Assembly: GCA_964401855.1 (NCBI GenBank)
Contig: CAYOAF010000012.1
Location: 1 to 10,614, forward strand
Origin: CAJWBT01 sp964401855
Lineage (GTDB): Bacteria > Chloroflexota > Dehalococcoidia > Lucifugimonadales > UBA3495
Length of the DNA: 10,614 bases
Direction of reading: 5' to 3'
In this document: positions 7,107 through 10,614 of the stretch, piece by piece
How positions within the stretch are numbered: the stretch's first letter is position 1
How the letters are laid out: every line of letters starts with the position of its first letter
Made by a program: the position numbers and the translations under genes
The notes under the pieces: model-generated
Database searches by the model: none
The model's input: the letters and a program-made list of their open reading frames with translations, nothing else
What the model was told of the DNA's origin: nothing

Positions 7107-8255
7107 ATGGATTTGACCATACCTGAGGAGCTGCGAATGGTGCAGGCCACCGTCCGCAAGTTCGTGGAGAACGAGATCATCCCTTACGAGCAGGAGTATC
7201 ACGACGATTTCGAGCTTCCCGACGAGATCAGGCTGCCGCTACGGGAGAAAGTGAAGGAACTGGGGATGTGGAACCTGGGCACACCCACTGAGTTCGGGGG
7301 AGGCGGCCTCAACATCTTGGGCGTGCTCCTGGCGGAAAACGAGACCCGCAAGACCTGGCTTTCCACCAGGCTGTTCGAATCCGGGGCCAATCCTCTGCTC
7401 TATGGGGCCAGTGACTACCTCAAGGAAAAGTACCTGTATCCCACTCTCCGCGGGGAGCTGCGAGGCGCCTGGGGGCTCACCGAGCCCGGGGCCGGAGGAG
7501 ACCTGGCCGGCATCACCACCAACGCCCAGCTTGATGGGGACAATTACGTCCTCAACGGCGCCAAGATGTGGAACGGGTGGGGCCACAAGTGCGACTACAT
7601 GATCGTTCAGGCCCGGATGAAGGGCACCCAGCGGCGGGAGGGAATCAACCTCTTCATCGTCGACCGGAACACCCCGGGCTTCGTTGTCCGACCCCTCTAC
7701 ATGATGGGTTTCTCCGAGACTTCCGAGTCTCATTTTGAGGACTGCGTGGTGCCCTCCGTCAACCGCCTCACCTCGGAAGGCAAGGGATGGGGAGACTCTC
7801 AGGGACACCTGTCGCGGACCCGGGTCAGGAATCTTGCCTGGTCCATCGGCCCGGCGGAACGGGCCCTGGAGATGGCCGTGGACTACGCCAACCAACGCTC
7901 CACCTTCGGCGAGCCCCTGGCCAACCGCCAGATGGTCCAGTGCAAACTGGCGGAATCGATGGTGGAGATCCACGCCTCGCGGACGATGATGATCGACCTG
8001 GCCTGGAGAATCGACACCGGCCAGGATGTCAGGCAAGAGCTATCCATGGCCAAGTTTTACGTCTCCGAGATGGCGGCCCGGGTCATAGACAGGTCGATAC
8101 AGATCTTCGGGGCCGCGGGTTACTCCAAAGACCTGCCCCTGGAGCGGCTGTACCGGGATGTGCGGGCGGTACAGATCATCGAGGGTCCCAACGACGTTCA
8201 CCGCTGGGTGGTGGCCCGCAACCTGCTCAGGGGGTTCCGCAAGGTGGTAGAGTAA
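7107..8255 (+). CDS. Acyl-CoA dehydrogenase, paralog 1
   Basis: This 382-residue flavoenzyme would oxidise acyl-CoA to 2,3-enoyl-CoA, probably passing electrons to electron-transfer flavoprotein. The three ACAD domains are in order: helical N-domain (about 1-115), beta-domain (about 116-220) with the flavin/substrate loop GLTEPGAGGDLAG (123-135), and helical C-domain with ANQRSTFGEPLANRQMVQ (261-278). The base position is seen in VQIIEGPNDVHRWVVARNLL, with Glu359 matching the MCAD-type catalytic Glu, so the enzyme should be active. The usual Ser of the GAGSD loop is Gly131. The EGPNDVHR ending resembles the ACAD10/11-type branch, which handles unusual substrates, more than the short/medium-chain EGTxxI ending. 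GGGAGG at 7092-7097 lies nine bases before the ATG. The substrate is unknown; the upstream racemase-like gene suggests a branched or 2-substituted acyl-CoA. Confidence 0.93.
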   Translation: MDLTIPEELRMVQATVRKFVENEIIPYEQEYHDDFELPDEIRLPLREKVKELGMWNLGTPTEFGGGGLNILGVLLAENETRKTWLSTRLFESGANPLLYGASDYLKEKYLYPTLRGELRGAWGLTEPGAGGDLAGITTNAQLDGDNYVLNGAKMWNGWGHKCDYMIVQARMKGTQRREGINLFIVDRNTPGFVVRPLYMMGFSETSESHFEDCVVPSVNRLTSEGKGWGDSQGHLSRTRVRNLAWSIGPAERALEMAVDYANQRSTFGEPLANRQMVQCKLAESMVEIHASRTMMIDLAWRIDTGQDVRQELSMAKFYVSEMAARVIDRSIQIFGAAGYSKDLPLERLYRDVRAVQIIEGPNDVHRWVVARNLLRGFRKVVE

Positions 8256-8272
8256 TACCCGGAAGGGCGGCG

Positions 8273-8314
8273 GGCCGCACTTGAGAGTGGTGTTCTCTCA
8301 TGCGCTGGGCGGCC
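8273..8314 (+). repeat. Hairpin between dehydrogenase copies 1 and 2
   Basis: The inner stem is TGAGAG (8282-8287) with CTCTCA (8295-8300) and a 7-nt loop. The outer stem is GGCCGC (8273-8278) with GCGGCC (8309-8314). The two stems are separated by an internal loop. No T-tract follows. It occupies much of the 102-bp gap and may stabilise or terminate the first transcript. Confidence 0.4.
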
Positions 8315-8348
8315 AACGGAATAACGGCGCAAGAACAAGATTTGTGAA

Positions 8349-8352
8349 GAGG
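8349..8352 (+). promoter_or_regulatory. Ribosome-binding site deciding the start of dehydrogenase copy 2
   Basis: GAGG (within AGAGGAA) is five bases before the ATG at 8358 but only two before an in-frame GTG at 8355. The ATG gives MDLKIPEELR, matching copies 1 and 3 exactly in position, so 8358 is chosen. Confidence 0.75.
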
Positions 8353-8357
8353 AAGTG

Positions 8358-9515
8358 ATGGACCTCAAGATACCGGAAGAACTGCGCATGGTGCAGACCA
8401 CCATTCGAAAATTCGTGGAAACCGAGATCATCCCCTACGAGCGGGAATACCACGACGACTTTGAGCTGCCCGACGAGATCCGGCTGCCTTTAAGGGAAAA
8501 GGTGAAAGAGTTGGGGCTGTGGAACCTGGGAGTCCCCGAGGAGTTCGGGGGTGGCGGGCTCGACACCCTGGGGATGTTCCTGGTTGAAACTGAGACCCAC
8601 AAGACCTGGCTTACCGGCCGGATATTCGACACCGTCGTCTTTCCGGCGATGCTCTTCAATGCCAGTGATTACATCAAAGAGAAGTACCTGTACCCCACAC
8701 TGAACGGTGACCTGAGGATATCGGTGGGGCTATCCGAGCCCGGGGCAGCGGGAGACCTGGCCGGTATCACCACCACAGCCCGGCGCGATGGTGACAACTA
8801 CGTCATCAACGGCGCCAAGTTGTGGAGCGGGTGGGGCTACCGGTGCGACTACATGATTTTCGTGGCCAGGATGGAGGGCACCCAGCGGCGGGAGGGGATG
8901 ACCCATTTCATCGTGGACCGGGGCACTCCCGGCTTCGTGCTCGACCGCCCCGTACCAATGATGGGCTACTCCGAAACCTCTGAGTTCCACTTCGAGAACT
9001 GCGTGGTCCCTTCCGTCAACCGCCTGACGCCGGAGGGAGGGGGTTGGGGTTTTGCCCAAGGGGTGCACCTGGCCCGGTCCCGCGTCCGGAACGCCTCGGA
9101 GACCCTGGGCCCCGCGGAGCGGTCACTGTCGATGGCCGTGGAGTACGCCAACCAGCGCTCCACCTTCGGCGAGCCCTTGGCCAACCGCCAGATGGTCCAG
9201 GCCAAGCTGGCGGATTCGGCCATCGACATCCACGCCGCGCGAACGATGATGATCGACATTGCCTGGAAGATCGACAACGGGCAGGACGTGCGGTATGAGC
9301 TGTCCATGGCCAAGGTGTTCGTCCCTGAGATGGCTGCCCGGGTCATCGACAAGGCCATCCAGATCTTCGGGGCCGCGGGCTATTCTAAGGACCTGCCCCT
9401 GGAAAGGCTGTACAGGGATGTGCGGGCGGTGCAGATTCTTGAGGGCCCCAACGACGTGCACCGCTGGCTGGTAGCTCGCAACCTCCTCAAAGGATACCGC
9501 AAAGTGGTAGAGTAA
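8358..9515 (+). CDS. Acyl-CoA dehydrogenase, paralog 2
   Basis: This 385-residue acyl-CoA dehydrogenase has the same three-domain plan as copy 1. The flavin loop is GLSEPGAAGDLAG (124-136), again with Gly where Ser is usual and with an extra change, GAA for GAG. NGAKLWSGWGYRCDYM (151-166) lies in the beta-domain. ANQRSTFGEPLANRQMVQ (264-281) is in the C-domain, and Glu362 in VQILEGPNDVHRW is the predicted catalytic base. Three single-residue insertions relative to copy 1 fall at surface-loop-like positions. The region lining the acyl pocket in the N-domain (FDTVVFPAMLFNASDY, 90-105) differs strongly from copies 1 and 3 (about LLYGASDY), so substrate chain or branching preference may differ. 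It ends 135 bp before copy 3. Electron acceptor and substrate are not visible. Confidence 0.93.
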   Translation: MDLKIPEELRMVQTTIRKFVETEIIPYEREYHDDFELPDEIRLPLREKVKELGLWNLGVPEEFGGGGLDTLGMFLVETETHKTWLTGRIFDTVVFPAMLFNASDYIKEKYLYPTLNGDLRISVGLSEPGAAGDLAGITTTARRDGDNYVINGAKLWSGWGYRCDYMIFVARMEGTQRREGMTHFIVDRGTPGFVLDRPVPMMGYSETSEFHFENCVVPSVNRLTPEGGGWGFAQGVHLARSRVRNASETLGPAERSLSMAVEYANQRSTFGEPLANRQMVQAKLADSAIDIHAARTMMIDIAWKIDNGQDVRYELSMAKVFVPEMAARVIDKAIQIFGAAGYSKDLPLERLYRDVRAVQILEGPNDVHRWLVARNLLKGYRKVVE

Positions 9516-9538
9516 GGCTTGGAGAGACGGCCGCGGGA

Positions 9539-9608
9539 GGCGCCTGAGAGGGGCGCCGTTATCGCACCGGCCCCTCCAAGTCCCCGGGGCCTGCCGCCGT
9601 GGGGCCGG
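9539..9608 (+). repeat. Two inverted repeats between dehydrogenase copies 2 and 3
   Basis: GGCGCC at 9539-9544 pairs with GGCGCC at 9552-9557 (7-nt loop). A second perfect pair follows, CCGGCCCC at 9567-9574 with GGGGCCGG at 9601-9608, enclosing the palindrome CCCCGGGG at 9582-9589. There is no T-tract. Together they fill most of the 135-bp gap. Confidence 0.4.
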
Positions 9609-9641
9609 CTAACGGGCTAGGGTCAGGAGTTGCAGGGCAGA

Positions 9642-9645
9642 GAGG
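9642..9645 (+). promoter_or_regulatory. Ribosome-binding site of dehydrogenase copy 3
   Basis: GAGG (in AGAGGAAA) lies five bases before the ATG at 9651, the same arrangement as in copy 2. It supports the start of this gene, which has no stop codon inside the window. Confidence 0.7.
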
Positions 9646-9650
9646 AAACC

Positions 9651-10614
9651 ATGGATCTAAAGATACCTGAGGAACTGCGCATGGTGCAGGCCACCATCCG
9701 CAAGTTCGTTGAAGCTGAAATCATCCCCTACGAGCGGGAGCACCACGACGACTATGAGCTGCCCAAGGAAATCAAGCTCTCCCTTCGGGACAGGGTGAAA
9801 GAGCTGGGGATGTGGAACCTGGGAGTGCCAGGGGAACTCGGGGGCGGCGGGCTCGATACCCTGGGGTGGTGCCTGTCGGAGGTGGAGACCTTCAAGACCT
9901 GGCTTAACTCCGGGATTTTCGACGGCGGCGCGCCTCCGCTGCTCTACGGGGCCAGCGACTACATCAAGGAGAAGTATCTGTTCCCCACCCTGCGCGGCGA
10001 GCTGCGCTATTCCGGAGGGCTCACCGAGCCCGGGGCCGGGGGAGACCTGGCCGGCCTCGCCACCACCGCCGAGCGCGATGGGGACAACTACGTGATCAAC
10101 GGCTCCAAGATGTGGAACTCCTGGGGTTACTACTGCGACTATATGGTGGTCCTGGCCCGGATGAAGGGCACTAAGCAGCGGGAGGGGATCACCTATTTCA
10201 TAGTGGACCGGGAGAACCCGGGATTCGTGCGCGACCGCTCCATCCCGATGATGGGGGGCTGGGAGACCTCCGAGTCCCATTTCACGGATTGCGTGGTGCC
10301 CTCCGTCAACCGCCTCAGCCCGGAGGGCGAGGGCTGGCGTTATGCCCAGGGAATTCACCTGCTGCGGGCCCGGATCAGGAATGTCTCCCAGACCATCGGC
10401 CCGGCGGAGCGGGCCCTGGAGATGGCCGTGGACTACGCCAACCAACGGTCCACCTTCGGCGAACCCCTGGGCAACCGCCAGATGGTCCAGTGCAAGCTGG
10501 CGGACTCGATGGCGGAGATCCACGCCTCACGGACGATGATGATCGACCTGGCCTGGAGAATCAACAACGGCCAGGACGTCAGGCAAGAGCTATCCATAGG
10601 CAAGTTTTTCGCTT
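9651..10614 (+). CDS. Acyl-CoA dehydrogenase, paralog 3 (3' end outside window)
   Basis: Reading from ATG 9651 gives 321 codons with no stop up to the window edge, so the gene is cut by the window and not broken. The protein begins MDLKIPEELRMVQATIRKF and shows the flavin loop GLTEPGAGGDLAG (123-135, Gly131 for Ser). It continues with NGSKMWNSWGYYCDYM (150-165) and ANQRSTFGEPLGNRQMVQ (263-280), and ends in the C-domain at RQELSIGKFFA. The catalytic-Glu segment (EGPNDVHR in copies 1 and 2) would lie about 40 residues beyond the edge and cannot be checked. About 60-65 residues are missing if the length equals the paralogs'. The C-domain DNA is much closer to copy 1 than to copy 2, while the N-terminal DNA is not. 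Function is expected as for its neighbours: FAD-dependent acyl-CoA oxidation or enoyl-CoA reduction with unknown substrate. Confidence 0.92.
   Translation, partial: MDLKIPEELRMVQATIRKFVEAEIIPYEREHHDDYELPKEIKLSLRDRVKELGMWNLGVPGELGGGGLDTLGWCLSEVETFKTWLNSGIFDGGAPPLLYGASDYIKEKYLFPTLRGELRYSGGLTEPGAGGDLAGLATTAERDGDNYVINGSKMWNSWGYYCDYMVVLARMKGTKQREGITYFIVDRENPGFVRDRSIPMMGGWETSESHFTDCVVPSVNRLSPEGEGWRYAQGIHLLRARIRNVSQTIGPAERALEMAVDYANQRSTFGEPLGNRQMVQCKLADSMAEIHASRTMMIDLAWRINNGQDVRQELSIGKFFA

Larger units (their letters stand above)
7107..10614 (+). repeat. Tandem array of three acyl-CoA dehydrogenase paralogs
   Basis: Three dehydrogenase genes begin at 7107, 8358 and 9651, intervals of 1251 and 1293 bp, all on the same strand. 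Their N-termini are nearly superimposable (MDLxIPEELRMVQ). Over the first 60 residues I count 7 differences between copies 1 and 2, 12 between 1 and 3, and 10 between 2 and 3. The spacers between the copies are not similar to one another, so only coding DNA is recognisably duplicated. They differ by single-residue indels around residues 90-100, 194-198 and 233-236. Confidence 0.9.

Noticed and set aside
5741..7180. 479-codon open frame on the - strand across the racemase-like gene
   Set aside because: It is antisense to a clear CaiB/BaiF gene, shows no family motif and is explained by high-GC third positions. The other long - strand frames (1119-1889, 2547-3515, 4728-5699, 7239-8036, 9657-10523) are rejected for the same reason.
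7107..10614. Dehydrogenase copies as broken or pseudogene copies
   Set aside because: Copies 1 and 2 are full length with the catalytic Glu and flavin motifs. Copy 3 is open to the window edge with no internal stop or frameshift.

Overview
The window is about 10.6 kb of GC-rich bacterial DNA. It holds eight protein genes, all on the + strand, and all of them belong to CoA-thioester or flavin-dependent acyl metabolism. I see no rRNA, tRNA, CRISPR array, integrase or transposase. The oxygen-sensitive 2-hydroxyacyl-CoA dehydratase / benzoyl-CoA reductase family at the left edge suggests an anaerobic or facultatively anaerobic lifestyle. The high GC, the several CaiB/BaiF genes and ACAD paralogs, and the dispersed GC-rich palindromes would fit an environmental lineage such as Chloroflexota (Dehalococcoidia/SAR202-like) or Desulfobacterota. 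That taxonomic guess is inference only; nothing here is a phylogenetic marker.

Layout from left to right: a 2-hydroxyacyl-CoA dehydratase-type subunit with its 5' end outside the window (2-991); two adjacent class III (CaiB/BaiF) CoA-transferase genes (1179-2462 and 2646-3863); an FAD-dependent oxidoreductase with a Rossmann motif and the FAD_oxidored-type C-terminus (4119-5603); a third CaiB/BaiF protein whose active-site residues match alpha-methylacyl-CoA racemase (5771-6976); and three tandem acyl-CoA dehydrogenase paralogs (7107-8255, 8358-9515, and 9651 to the right edge, where the gene is cut). The third dehydrogenase has no stop codon inside the window but is open and in frame to the last base.

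A plausible joint role is catabolism of an organic acid, possibly branched or 2-substituted. The CoA-transferases would activate the acid, the racemase-like protein would set the C2 configuration, the dehydrogenases would form (or reduce) the alpha,beta-double bond, and the dehydratase-type enzyme would remove a 2-hydroxyl group or reduce an aromatic or enoyl-CoA. The substrate cannot be read from the sequence.

The points most worth checking are these. The first CoA-transferase has Glu where the catalytic Asp should be, while its neighbour keeps Asp, which suggests a catalytic/non-catalytic pair. Dehydrogenase copies 1 and 3 share a C-terminal block of about 93% DNA identity although their N-termini are only about 78% identical, which suggests gene conversion. 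All three dehydrogenases carry Gly in place of the usual Ser in the flavin-binding loop. Every intergenic gap is 100-255 bp long, and nearly all contain strong palindromes, including a 58-bp three-way-junction-like element upstream of the racemase-like gene.
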